The notes beneath the pieces are model-generated. The model was not told the DNA's origin, searched no databases, and saw only the letters and a program-made list of their open reading frames with translations. From assembly GCA_946631895.1 (NCBI GenBank), contig CAMPAN010000007.1, positions 1 through 39,611 of the forward strand: a DNA stretch of 39,611 bases. The letters are read 5' to 3'. This DNA comes from an uncultured Clostridia bacterium (GTDB lineage Bacteria; Bacillota; Clostridia; Christensenellales; CAG-138). The translations under genes were made by a program, and so were the position numbers. Below, piece after piece: positions 16,193-23,828 of this stretch (position 1 is the first letter of the stretch; every line of letters starts with the position of its first letter).

Positions 16193-17104
16193 ATGACAAA
16201 TGACAGCATCATTCACGGAATGCTTGTTGATCGCGCACTGCGATTTGTTGCGATCGACGGAACACAGCTTGTACGTGACGCACAAAAAACGCACGGACTG
16301 TCCCGCGTGGCGACCGCCGCGCTCGGGCGTCAGCTTCTGATGACGTCCATGATCGCAACGCTTTGCAAGAACGCGACCGATACGGTCACAACGGTTCTTG
16401 CAGGAAACGGACCTTCCGGCAATCTCGTTTGCGTCGGACGAAACGGCGGTCTTGTAAAGGGCTACGCAACCGAACCGGAAGTTGAGCTTCCGCTTCGTGC
16501 GGACGGAAAACTGGATGTGCGCGGCTATGTCGGTACGACCGGAAAGCTGACCGTGATCCGCGATCTCGGACTCAAAGAACCCTATGTCGGCATGTGCAAC
16601 CTGATTTCCGGCGAGATCGCCGAAGACTTTGCACAATACTTCACCGTATCGGAACAGCAGCCGTCAATCGTATACCTCGGCGTCCATGAAAACGCTGCGG
16701 ACGGTTTTGTGACAGGCGCAGGCGGACTGCTGATACAGACGATGCCGGACTGTCCCGACGAGGCGGTCGATCGTGTCATGCAGAATGCGGACCGCATTCC
16801 TTTGCTCGGTACAAGGATCGCGGAAGGCGAGACGCTGAAACAGATTCTCGAAGACCTGTTCCGGGATCTTAACGCTGCGTTTACAGACACCTTTACGCCG
16901 GCGTTCTCGTGTGACTGTACGCGGGAACGATTGGAACGCGCACTGATCTCCATCGGCAGACAGGAACTCAAAGACCTCATCGAACAGGACGGCAAAGCGG
17001 AGCTGACCTGCCATTTCTGCGGGAAGGGATATCAGTTTGACCGACAGGCGTTGGAAGCTCTGCTTCTGGAAGCAACAAACGACGGAGGAATCCATGAAGA
17101 ATGA
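16193..17104 (+). CDS. hslO: Redox-regulated chaperone Hsp33
   Basis: 303 residues. The C-terminal redox switch is present as CDC and CHFC (zinc ligands in the last 60 residues); the N-terminal chaperone domain contains GPSGNLVCVGRNGGLVKGYATEP. Hsp33 is activated by oxidation and heat, holding unfolding proteins. The ATG at 16193 follows AGGAGTAACAGT; longer starts would lie inside the methyltransferase gene. Its stop is 11 bases inside the next gene. Confidence 0.96.
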   Translation: MTNDSIIHGMLVDRALRFVAIDGTQLVRDAQKTHGLSRVATAALGRQLLMTSMIATLCKNATDTVTTVLAGNGPSGNLVCVGRNGGLVKGYATEPEVELPLRADGKLDVRGYVGTTGKLTVIRDLGLKEPYVGMCNLISGEIAEDFAQYFTVSEQQPSIVYLGVHENAADGFVTGAGGLLIQTMPDCPDEAVDRVMQNADRIPLLGTRIAEGETLKQILEDLFRDLNAAFTDTFTPAFSCDCTRERLERALISIGRQELKDLIEQDGKAELTCHFCGKGYQFDRQALEALLLEATNDGGIHEE

Positions 17105-18848
17105 CCGTGAAGCGGGAGTCGTCATTCCGTTTCAGCAAAACGCGGCGTTCTATTATCAGCGCGGAAACAAGTATCTGTCCGACAATGAAGATCTTGTGCG
17201 GGCGGAACAGTATCTTCGGAAAGCGTATGAGATGGAACCGGATCGCGAAGAATACGTCCTTGCTTTTGCCGAGGTTCTGCACCGGATGCACCGGTTTGAA
17301 GAGAGCCTCAGCGTTCTGTTGACGTCCATCAAAGATGCGGATGAAAACTCGCCCGAAACCATCTTCGGCATCGCGTCGGACTTCATGGGGCTGGAAGAAT
17401 TTGCGGCAGCCGAACAATGCTGCAACCTCTGCCTGCAGCGCGATCCGGAAGGTCCCTATGCCGACCGCGCGCTCGACATTCTTGAACTCATCAAGGATGC
17501 GCCGGAGCTGGAAGCACAGATCGGACTTGTCGGAAACGAAGATCTGCATCTGCTCGACGCGATCCACCGTGCAAAAGCAATGCAGATTTCCGGCAATGAA
17601 AACGCGGCGCTGGATCTGCTGCTTTCGCTGTCCGAACGTTACAGCGAGAGCGAAATGCTCGATATGGAAATAGCCATGATGCAGTTTTCCGTCCGCGAGT
17701 ACGACGAGGCAAAAAAACGCCTGTTCAATCTCTTCAAACGGAACAGCAAAAGCGTACGCGGGAATGCGCTGATGACGCTTCTGTATCATATGCAGAAACA
17801 GGACATCGAAGCGAAAGAACAGAGCAAGAAGATCCTGATCGACGAGGAGTGTTCTCCGGAAGAACTCGGGTATGCGGCGCCGATTCTGATGGAGATCGGC
17901 GAATACGACCGCGCGCAAACGGCGCTTGAACTTTTACGCGAGTCGCTTCCTTATGACGTCGAAATGCTGCATCAGCTTGCGTTCTGCTATTATGTGAGCG
18001 GACGAAAACAGGATGCGGAACTGATCTATGACGAACTGGTTCTGCGTGATGAAAACGACTCGGTTGCAGCTTACTATAAACAGCATATCCGCGAGGATTC
18101 CGAGCAAGATTTCAAGCGAAGCTGGACCATCAATTACGACGTTCCGATCCGGGAAGCCGCCGCGCGGCAGAAGCGGATACGGGACGTTGCGACCGCAGGC
18201 ATCGAAGCGATCAGGAAAACGTGGGAAAACGACCGGCAGTTCCGTGCGATTCTGAAATGGGCGCTGCTGAGCCCGCTTTCGCCTTCCGTTCGCGGAACCG
18301 CAAAGATGCTGTCCGTCATCGGAACGAAAGAAACGGAACGGATGCTCCGCTCGTTTCTGATCCGCTTTGATCAATCGGACGAGGACAAGCAGTTCGTGTT
18401 CGGTTTACTGCTCGGTATGGAGGCCAAACCGCCGTATTCGCTCTATTATCAGGGCGAGTGGCAGTACGGGATCGTACGCCCGATGCAGATGCCGAAAAAG
18501 CTCCCGATCAGCTATGAAAGCATTCTGGACCTCATTGTCGGATTTGAAGAAATGCTGCATAATGATATTCGCTATCGGGATCTCACCGTGCCAGAACAGC
18601 ATCGTGACGTTGCGACGCGTATCTTCTTTTTCTACCTGTCCTGCTTCCGCGACGGCAAATATCCGACGATCACACGGCAGCAGGAGGATGCGTTCGCAGC
18701 GGCGTTTGTGTTGATGGGTCTCGGCGCGCTGAACGATCTGTCCATCAAACCGGACGTTCTGATGGATCTGTATAACGTCTCGGATCGCCGCATGGAAAAT
18801 GCGCTGCGCCGGATTCTGTCCACGATGCAGAAAGAAAAGGAGTCCTGA
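17094..18848 (+). CDS. TPR-repeat protein of unknown function
   Basis: 584 residues, soluble, no signal peptide. The first half (about 15-330) shows tetratricopeptide-like helices, for example AEQYLRKAYEMEPDREEYVLAFAEVLHRMHRFEESL and later YDRAQTALELLRESLPYDVEMLHQLAFCYYVSGRKQDAE split over several repeats. The second half (about 340-584) is helical, with no recognised motif; it includes HEAT-like text such as SPSVRGTAKMLSVIGTKETERMLRSFL. GGAGGA lies 4 bases before the ATG. The gene is coupled to hslO (11-base overlap) and precedes an RNA methyltransferase by 2 bases. I do not recognise a specific family; a scaffold role is only a guess from the fold. Confidence 0.75.
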   Translation: MKNDREAGVVIPFQQNAAFYYQRGNKYLSDNEDLVRAEQYLRKAYEMEPDREEYVLAFAEVLHRMHRFEESLSVLLTSIKDADENSPETIFGIASDFMGLEEFAAAEQCCNLCLQRDPEGPYADRALDILELIKDAPELEAQIGLVGNEDLHLLDAIHRAKAMQISGNENAALDLLLSLSERYSESEMLDMEIAMMQFSVREYDEAKKRLFNLFKRNSKSVRGNALMTLLYHMQKQDIEAKEQSKKILIDEECSPEELGYAAPILMEIGEYDRAQTALELLRESLPYDVEMLHQLAFCYYVSGRKQDAELIYDELVLRDENDSVAAYYKQHIREDSEQDFKRSWTINYDVPIREAAARQKRIRDVATAGIEAIRKTWENDRQFRAILKWALLSPLSPSVRGTAKMLSVIGTKETERMLRSFLIRFDQSDEDKQFVFGLLLGMEAKPPYSLYYQGEWQYGIVRPMQMPKKLPISYESILDLIVGFEEMLHNDIRYRDLTVPEQHRDVATRIFFFYLSCFRDGKYPTITRQQEDAFAAAFVLMGLGALNDLSIKPDVLMDLYNVSDRRMENALRRILSTMQKEKES

Positions 18849-18850
18849 AC

Positions 18851-19957
18851 ATGGAATTCATTGCAACCGCGAAGATCGGTCTGGAATCGACCGTCGCGTT
18901 TCAACTGCATAAGCTCGGTATCCTCGATACCGAGACGCTTGACGCGCGCGTGAAGTTCTCCGGGGGATTCGATGAGATGGCGAAGGCGCTGCTTTGGCTT
19001 CGTACGGCGGAACGCCTGCTGATGACGGTCGGAACGTTTCGGGCGGACACGTTTGATTCCCTGTTCGAGCAAACCAAAGCTCTTCCGTGGGACAGGTTCC
19101 TTTCTCCGCGGACCAGAATTCATGTCAACGGCAAGAGCGCAAAGAGCACGCTGTTTTCCGTTTCCGATTGTCAGAGCATCGTGAAAAAGGCGATCGTAGA
19201 ATCGCTGAAGGCGTCATACCGCGTGAACACCGTTCCGGAGACGGAGGAGGAAGTCATCGTAGAAGTCGGCATCCTGCGCGACGAGGTGACCCTTGCGCTC
19301 GATTGCTGCGGTGCCGGGCTTTCGCGGCGCGGTTATCGAACCTATAATGTTCCGGCGCCGCTGTCCGAAACGCTCGGCGCAGGTCTCATTCTGCTGTCAA
19401 GATTCTTTCCCGATACACCGCTGATCGACCCGATGTGCGGATCCGGCACCATTCCGATCGAAGCCGCAATGATTGCCAACAATATTGCGCCGTCGTTTAA
19501 TCGGTCGTTCGCCGCGGAGCAATGGCGGTTTGTCGACCCGTCCGTATTTGCAAAGGCAAGGCAAGAAGCAAAAGATCTGAAAAGGAATCAAAAGCTCGAA
19601 ATCATGGGATCCGACATTGATCCGCACTGCATCGACCTTTGCAAGAAGCATGCGAAGAAAGCCGGCGTGATGCTGGACTGGAAGGTCCGTCCCTTAAAGG
19701 ATCTCGAAACCCAATGGCACAACGGCGTACTGATCTGCAACCCGCCGTACGGAGAACGCCTTTCTGACGTGAAGGAGGTCAAAAAGCTGTATCGGGAAAT
19801 GCACAGTGTATTTGAACGCATCCCTGACTGGCAGATCAATATCATCACGTCCAACCGCGAGTTTGAATCGATCTACGGACAGCCGGCCGACAAACGAAGG
19901 AAGCTCAGCAACGGCGGCATGGTCTGCACGGTCTATCAGTATTTTGCCAGGCGCTGA
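18851..19957 (+). CDS. THUMP-domain RNA methyltransferase (YpsC/RlmL type)
   Basis: 368 residues. The N-terminal part (about 1-160) is a ferredoxin-like plus THUMP RNA-binding domain; the methyltransferase domain has LIDPMCGSGTIPIEAA (191-206, SAM binding) and the N6-type catalytic motif NPPYGERL (297-304). This matches Bacillus YpsC and the N-terminal half of E. coli RlmL, which methylates a guanine N2 in 23S rRNA; the NPPY motif supports an amino-group methyltransferase. It is the last gene of the run that starts at murB; a strong hairpin follows at 19993. Confidence 0.92.
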   Translation: MEFIATAKIGLESTVAFQLHKLGILDTETLDARVKFSGGFDEMAKALLWLRTAERLLMTVGTFRADTFDSLFEQTKALPWDRFLSPRTRIHVNGKSAKSTLFSVSDCQSIVKKAIVESLKASYRVNTVPETEEEVIVEVGILRDEVTLALDCCGAGLSRRGYRTYNVPAPLSETLGAGLILLSRFFPDTPLIDPMCGSGTIPIEAAMIANNIAPSFNRSFAAEQWRFVDPSVFAKARQEAKDLKRNQKLEIMGSDIDPHCIDLCKKHAKKAGVMLDWKVRPLKDLETQWHNGVLICNPPYGERLSDVKEVKKLYREMHSVFERIPDWQINIITSNREFESIYGQPADKRRKLSNGGMVCTVYQYFARR

Positions 19958-19992
19958 ATCAACAGCTTGCCGCATCGCTGCGTCTATTTTCG

Positions 19993-20022
19993 TCCCTCCC
20001 TCATAAACTGTTGAGGGAGGGA
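19993..20022 (+). promoter_or_regulatory. Hairpin hiding ribosome site, with sigma-E-like -10 in loop
   Basis: An 11-base perfect stem, TCCCTCCCTCA (19993-20003) with TGAGGGAGGGA (20012-20022), loop of 8. The 3' arm holds the GAGGGAGG ribosome site of the next gene (ATG 20029). The top of the 5' arm and the loop spell CATAAACT (20002-20009), 7 of 8 matches to a sigma-E -10 (CATACAMT); GTCTATT at 19982-19988 is a fair -35 with a 13-base spacer. Only a short T-run follows, so it may also be a weak terminator of the upstream operon. Confidence 0.6.
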
Positions 20023-20028
20023 TTTCAT

Positions 20029-21153
20029 ATGCAAAAAATCTTATGTATTGTACTGTCAGCAGTTCTGCTGTTTCTTCTGTTTTCCGCGGCATCGGCGGAT
20101 CATGAAGTGACAGCGTACTGCATCATGCCGCTGCATTCCGATACGGTGATCTCGGAACAGGATTCCGAAACCTGGTACAACATTGCGGGCGTAACAAAGC
20201 TGCCGGCGGTTCTGACGCTGTGTCAGGCGTTCGATAAAGGTCTGATCGATGAGAATGCGGAAATCAAGGTCAGCGCAAAAGCGGCGTCGATCGGCGGTCC
20301 TTCGGCATATCTTGAGAAGAACGAGACCGTTGCGGCGAAGGAACTGATGCGCGCGGCAGTCATGATATCTGCGGGGGATGCGATCTATGCGCTGTCGGAA
20401 CACGCGTTCGGTTCCGAGGATGTTTTTTTGAAAAACATTGAGCTGACGATGCGCGCCGCAGGCGTTGATAAACAGCTTCCCGAATGTCTCGGGACGTACA
20501 TGACATTCTCGTGCAGGGAACTGATCCGTCTCGGCGAAGCGGCAGCCGACAGTCCGACCTTTCTCAAATACAGCGAGCAAAAGTATGCCGTGCTTGAACA
20601 CGGCAGCGGACGCAAGACAGAGCTTGCAAGCGCAAACAAGCTCCTGACGTCTCTGCCGGGATGTGTCGGGTTGTTTACCGGAAGTTCCAAGGATGACGGA
20701 TACTGCGGCGTATTCGTCTGCAGACGCGGCGAAACGACATATCTGTGTGCCGTGATCGGCGCAAAGAACAGCAAAATCCGGTTCGAAACGGCGACCAGAC
20801 TCTTTGAGGAAGCGTTTGCGAATTATCAGTATGTTACGATCAGCGACCCGGATGAACCGGCGATCGAAAGCTATCCCGTCACGGGAGCAGATACGGACGC
20901 CGTGGATCTATACACAAAGGAACGATGTTCCGTTCTGCTGAATAAGAGCGACGGCGAACCGCAGAAGAAGATCGATTTGCCGGAATTGCTTACAGCGCCG
21001 CTCGATCCGGAACATGCGGTCGGCAGTATCGCATACTACGGCACGGACGGGACGCTCCTGACGGAGCAGGCGCTTTACCCGAAAGAAGCGGTGATGTCGA
21101 ACGGATTCCGGGAAATCCTGAAACGCACGATCGAACAATTTTTGAACGGCTGA
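20029..21153 (+). CDS. DD-carboxypeptidase-like protein with degenerate active site
   Basis: 374 residues. Signal peptide at 1-23 (ends ASA-DH). The fold is that of S11 D-Ala-D-Ala carboxypeptidases (DacF/DacB): segments like VSAKAASIGGPSAYLEKNET and RAAVMISAGDAIYALSEH align easily with the family. All three catalytic motifs are changed: SxxK reads GVTK (54-57, nucleophile Ser replaced by Gly), SGN reads SAG (114-116), and KTG reads FTG (216-218). It should therefore not cleave peptidoglycan peptides, but the long intact frame argues it is a functional protein, perhaps a binding or regulatory one. Genes for DD-peptidases often sit before M50-scpA-scpB in Clostridia, as here. Its ribosome site is in a hairpin with a sigma-E-like -10 box, hinting at mother-cell expression. 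Confidence 0.85.
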   Translation: MQKILCIVLSAVLLFLLFSAASADHEVTAYCIMPLHSDTVISEQDSETWYNIAGVTKLPAVLTLCQAFDKGLIDENAEIKVSAKAASIGGPSAYLEKNETVAAKELMRAAVMISAGDAIYALSEHAFGSEDVFLKNIELTMRAAGVDKQLPECLGTYMTFSCRELIRLGEAAADSPTFLKYSEQKYAVLEHGSGRKTELASANKLLTSLPGCVGLFTGSSKDDGYCGVFVCRRGETTYLCAVIGAKNSKIRFETATRLFEEAFANYQYVTISDPDEPAIESYPVTGADTDAVDLYTKERCSVLLNKSDGEPQKKIDLPELLTAPLDPEHAVGSIAYYGTDGTLLTEQALYPKEAVMSNGFREILKRTIEQFLNG

Positions 21154-21172
21154 AGAAGCGGGGGAATTGCAC

Positions 21173-21201
21173 TTGCAATGCCCCGCTTTTTCGGTTATAA
21201 T
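21173..21201 (+). promoter_or_regulatory. Promoter of the M50 protease gene, leaderless layout
   Basis: -35 TTGCAA (21173-21178), 17-base spacer, -10 TATAAT (21196-21201), then 6 bases and the ATG at 21208. No Shine-Dalgarno is present. The spacer includes GCCCCGCTTTTTC, which with the preceding GCGGGGGA could form a hairpin ending the upstream transcript. Confidence 0.8.
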
Positions 21202-21207
21202 AACTGC

Positions 21208-21891
21208 ATGATATTGCTGAATTTAAGTGAACTGATAGCGGATCCGCTCGGATTTCTGAAACAGATTGCCTGCATCCTTCCGGTGATGCTTCTTAGCCTT
21301 ACCCTGCATGAATGGGGACATGCGTTTGCGGCCTATAAATGCGGAGACCCAACTGCAAAAAACCTCGGCAGAATGACCATGAATCCGCTGAAACATATCG
21401 ATCCGATCGGATTCCTTGCCATTCTGCTGATCGGATTCGGCTGGGCAAAGCCTGTCCCGGTCAATTCCCGGAATTACCGGAATTACAAGCGCGGGGAAGT
21501 GATCGTTTCGCTCGCGGGCGTGACGATGAATCTGCTGCTGGCAATCGTATTGTCCGCCGCATATGTCATCCTGTTTCGTTTGTACAGAACCGGATCGTAT
21601 TCCTGGCTTGAAAACGGGATTCTGATCACCGTCGTCCAATACGGCGTCGTTCTGAACATCGCCTTGATGCTGTTCAATCTGCTTCCTTTTTATCCGTTGG
21701 ACGGCTATCATATCTTTGAACTGCTGTTTGCAAGGCGGCTTCCGTTGAAAGTCTTTCTGTTTTTCAGAAGGTACGGACAGTTTATCCTGATCGGAATGCT
21801 TGTTCTGCTGCATACGATCCATTTTTCGCCGATTTCCATCATCGGAAATTGGATCCTTCTTCAACTTACGAAACTCTCGATCATGATCTGA
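21208..21891 (+). CDS. Site-2 protease family (M50B) membrane metalloprotease
   Basis: 227 residues, strongly hydrophobic with about five or six membrane segments. Zinc site HEWGH at 34-38 and the third ligand region NLLPFYPLDG (157-166, D165). This is the short YwhC/Rip-type rhomboid-neighbour subfamily, without a PDZ domain. The family cleaves substrates within the membrane; the target here is unknown. The frame is open to an ATG at 21178, but that one lies upstream of the -10 box, so the start at 21208 is preferred. scpA begins 2 bases after its stop. Confidence 0.9.
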   Translation: MILLNLSELIADPLGFLKQIACILPVMLLSLTLHEWGHAFAAYKCGDPTAKNLGRMTMNPLKHIDPIGFLAILLIGFGWAKPVPVNSRNYRNYKRGEVIVSLAGVTMNLLLAIVLSAAYVILFRLYRTGSYSWLENGILITVVQYGVVLNIALMLFNLLPFYPLDGYHIFELLFARRLPLKVFLFFRRYGQFILIGMLVLLHTIHFSPISIIGNWILLQLTKLSIMI

Positions 21892-21892
21892 T

Positions 21893-22660
21893 ATGGAAGA
21901 ATACCGCGTTTCGCTTTCACAATTCGAAGGACCTCTTGATCTGCTGCTGCATCTCATAGACAAGGCGGAGATCAATATCGAGGACATCTTTGTGTCCGAG
22001 ATCACGGCGCAGTATCTTGCGTACATGGACGATCTTTCCGAGCTCGATATGGACCGTGCAAGCTCGTTTCTGACTGTCGCCGCGCAGCTACTACTGATCA
22101 AATCGAGAAGTCTTCTGCCGCGTCCGCCGGTCGAGGACGAGGAGGAAGAGGACCCGAAAGAAGCGCTGCTCCGTCAGCTGCGGGAATACAAAGCGTTCAA
22201 ATCTGCAAGCGAGGAGCTGAACGAGCGCTTTGAAGAAACGAAAAAGTCGATCGCGCGCTTGCCAGAGGACGTGATGCTTCCGCCGCAGAAGTTCGAGCTG
22301 CAGAACGTCTCGATCGATTCCCTGTATGCGGCGTTCCTGGAGGTGCTGAACCGTGAGGACACGGAGGAGGAAAAGATCGACAGAACACAGAACGTTCGTC
22401 CCGATACCTTTACGGTGCGTGATCGCGTACTGCATCTTCGCGCAAAGCTCAAGGAAGGACGCGTACGCTTCAAGGATCTGTTCACCGACGCAAGCACGCG
22501 CATGGAGATGGTCGTTACGTTTATGGCGCTGCTGGAGATGCTTGCGCACGGCGAAGTGCATATCACACAAGGCGCAACGTTCGCGCCGATCTACATTCGC
22601 GCAAAAGCGCTTGCGGAGAACGATACGGAAACGGTTTATATGGACGAGGTTGAGGACTGA
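21893..22660 (+). CDS. scpA: Segregation and condensation protein ScpA
   Basis: 255 residues. The kleisin N-terminus FEGPLDLLLHLIDKAEINIEDIFVSEITAQYL is diagnostic in its parts (FEGPLDLLLHLI), and the C-terminal winged helix (about 175-250, RFKDLFTDASTRMEMVVTFMALLEM) contacts SMC. With ScpB and SMC it forms the condensin that organises and segregates the chromosome. Middle residues are acidic (EDEEEEDPKE). It overlaps scpB by one base (TGATGG). Confidence 0.97.
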   Translation: MEEYRVSLSQFEGPLDLLLHLIDKAEINIEDIFVSEITAQYLAYMDDLSELDMDRASSFLTVAAQLLLIKSRSLLPRPPVEDEEEEDPKEALLRQLREYKAFKSASEELNERFEETKKSIARLPEDVMLPPQKFELQNVSIDSLYAAFLEVLNREDTEEEKIDRTQNVRPDTFTVRDRVLHLRAKLKEGRVRFKDLFTDASTRMEMVVTFMALLEMLAHGEVHITQGATFAPIYIRAKALAENDTETVYMDEVED

Positions 22661-23193
22661 TGGAAAAGAAGAAAGCTGCAATCGTGGAATGCATGCTGTT
22701 CGTTGCGGGAGAGCCCGTGCTGATCACCGAGATCGCGCGTGTGCTTGAACAGGACGAGGCGTCCGTCAAAGCGTTGCTCTATGAGATGGAAATGACATAC
22801 CGGGAAGAGGAACGCGGCATCTGCCTGATGACGACGGACGACACCGCGCAGCTCGTTTCGAATCGCGACTATATCTCGTATGTGGAAACGCTTCTTCAGC
22901 CGGAACAGAAAAAGAGCGTTTCGCAGTCGATCATGGAAACGCTTGCCGTGATTGCCTATAAACAGCCGGTCACCCGTGCGGAGATCGAATCGATCCGCGG
23001 CGTCCGCTGCGAATACGCGGTAAGCCAGCTAATAAAGCTCGGACTGATTGCCGCTGTCGGTCGTAAGGACGTCATCGGCAAGCCGATGCTCTATGCCACG
23101 ACCGACACGTTTTTGCATAAGTTCGGGCTGCATAACCTTTCGGAACTGCCGACGCTTCCGCTGGAAGAGCCGGAGACCATCGAAACCGTCTGA
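22660..23193 (+). CDS. scpB: Segregation and condensation protein ScpB
   Basis: 177 residues with two winged-helix domains. The family core is visible: [13 protein letters not shown], then [23 protein letters not shown] and [21 protein letters not shown]. ScpB dimers bind ScpA to complete the SMC-ScpAB complex. It is coupled to scpA by a one-base overlap; comEB follows after 20 bases with its own strong ribosome site. Confidence 0.97.
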   Translation: MEKKKAAIVECMLFVAGEPVLITEIARVLEQDEASVKALLYEMEMTYREEERGICLMTTDDTAQLVSNRDYISYVETLLQPEQKKSVSQSIMETLAVIAYKQPVTRAEIESIRGVRCEYAVSQLIKLGLIAAVGRKDVIGKPMLYATTDTFLHKFGLHNLSELPTLPLEEPETIETV

Positions 23194-23213
23194 CAAAAGA
23201 GGGGGAGGACATT

Positions 23214-23711
23214 ATGAACAAGCGCACGGATTATCTTTCCTGGGACGAATACTTTATGGGCGTATCGCTGCTGTCCTCGTACCGCAGCAAGGACCCGAGC
23301 ACGCAGGTCGGCGCATGTATCGTCAACGAGAACAACAAAATCATGTCGGTCGGCTACAACGGCTTTCCGATCGGCTGCAGCGACGACGAGTTTCCGTGGG
23401 ACCGCGAGGGCGATCCGTACGATACGAAGTATCCGTACGTCTGCCATGCGGAGCTCAACGCGATCCTGAACAACGACGGCGCATCCTTGCAGGGTTGCCG
23501 CATCTACGTTGCGCTGTTCCCGTGCAACGAATGCGCAAAGGCGATCATCCAGTGCGGTATCAAAGAGGTCGTCTATCTGTCCGATAAGTACAACAACACG
23601 CCGATGAACCGTGCCAGCAAGCGCCTGTTCAACGCCGCGGGCGTGCGGCTCAGGAAGCTCATTCCGAAGCGCAGCTCGATCCTGATCGACTTCGACGAAA
23701 GCAAGGTATAA
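23214..23711 (+). CDS. comEB: Deoxycytidylate deaminase
   Basis: 165 residues, with the zinc deaminase motifs HAE (H78, E80) and PCNEC (C104, C107). It converts dCMP to dUMP, feeding dTMP synthesis; the Bacillus homologue is ComEB. GGGGGAGGA lies 5 to 6 bases before the [16 protein letters not shown] (25-37) is the usual N-terminal block. A bidirectional terminator follows. Confidence 0.96.
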   Translation: MNKRTDYLSWDEYFMGVSLLSSYRSKDPSTQVGACIVNENNKIMSVGYNGFPIGCSDDEFPWDREGDPYDTKYPYVCHAELNAILNNDGASLQGCRIYVALFPCNECAKAIIQCGIKEVVYLSDKYNNTPMNRASKRLFNAAGVRLRKLIPKRSSILIDFDESKV

Positions 23712-23725
23712 CCGAATACAAATGA

Positions 23726-23752
23726 AAAGCGCTCCGACCGGGAGCGCTTTTT
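23726..23752. terminator. Bidirectional terminator between comEB and the DUF4173 operon
   Basis: Ten-base stem AAAGCGCTCC (23726-23735) / GGAGCGCTTT (23741-23750) with loop GACCG; T-run on the plus side and A-run on the left, so it can work in both directions for the convergent genes. The remaining bases up to 23828 hold an 8-base inverted repeat (GATCCGGC / GCCGGATC) without T-run. Confidence 0.9.
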
Positions 23753-23828
23753 ACAATCAAAAATGCACGTTCGGTAGATCCGGCGGATCGGTGAATGGAG
23801 TGCGTCGATGCCGGATCTTTCGGAATCG

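Noticed and set aside
23753..23828. Inverted repeat GATCCGGC/GCCGGATC as a second terminator
   Set aside because: The loop is long (25 bases), there is no T-run on either strand, and a good bidirectional terminator lies beside it.
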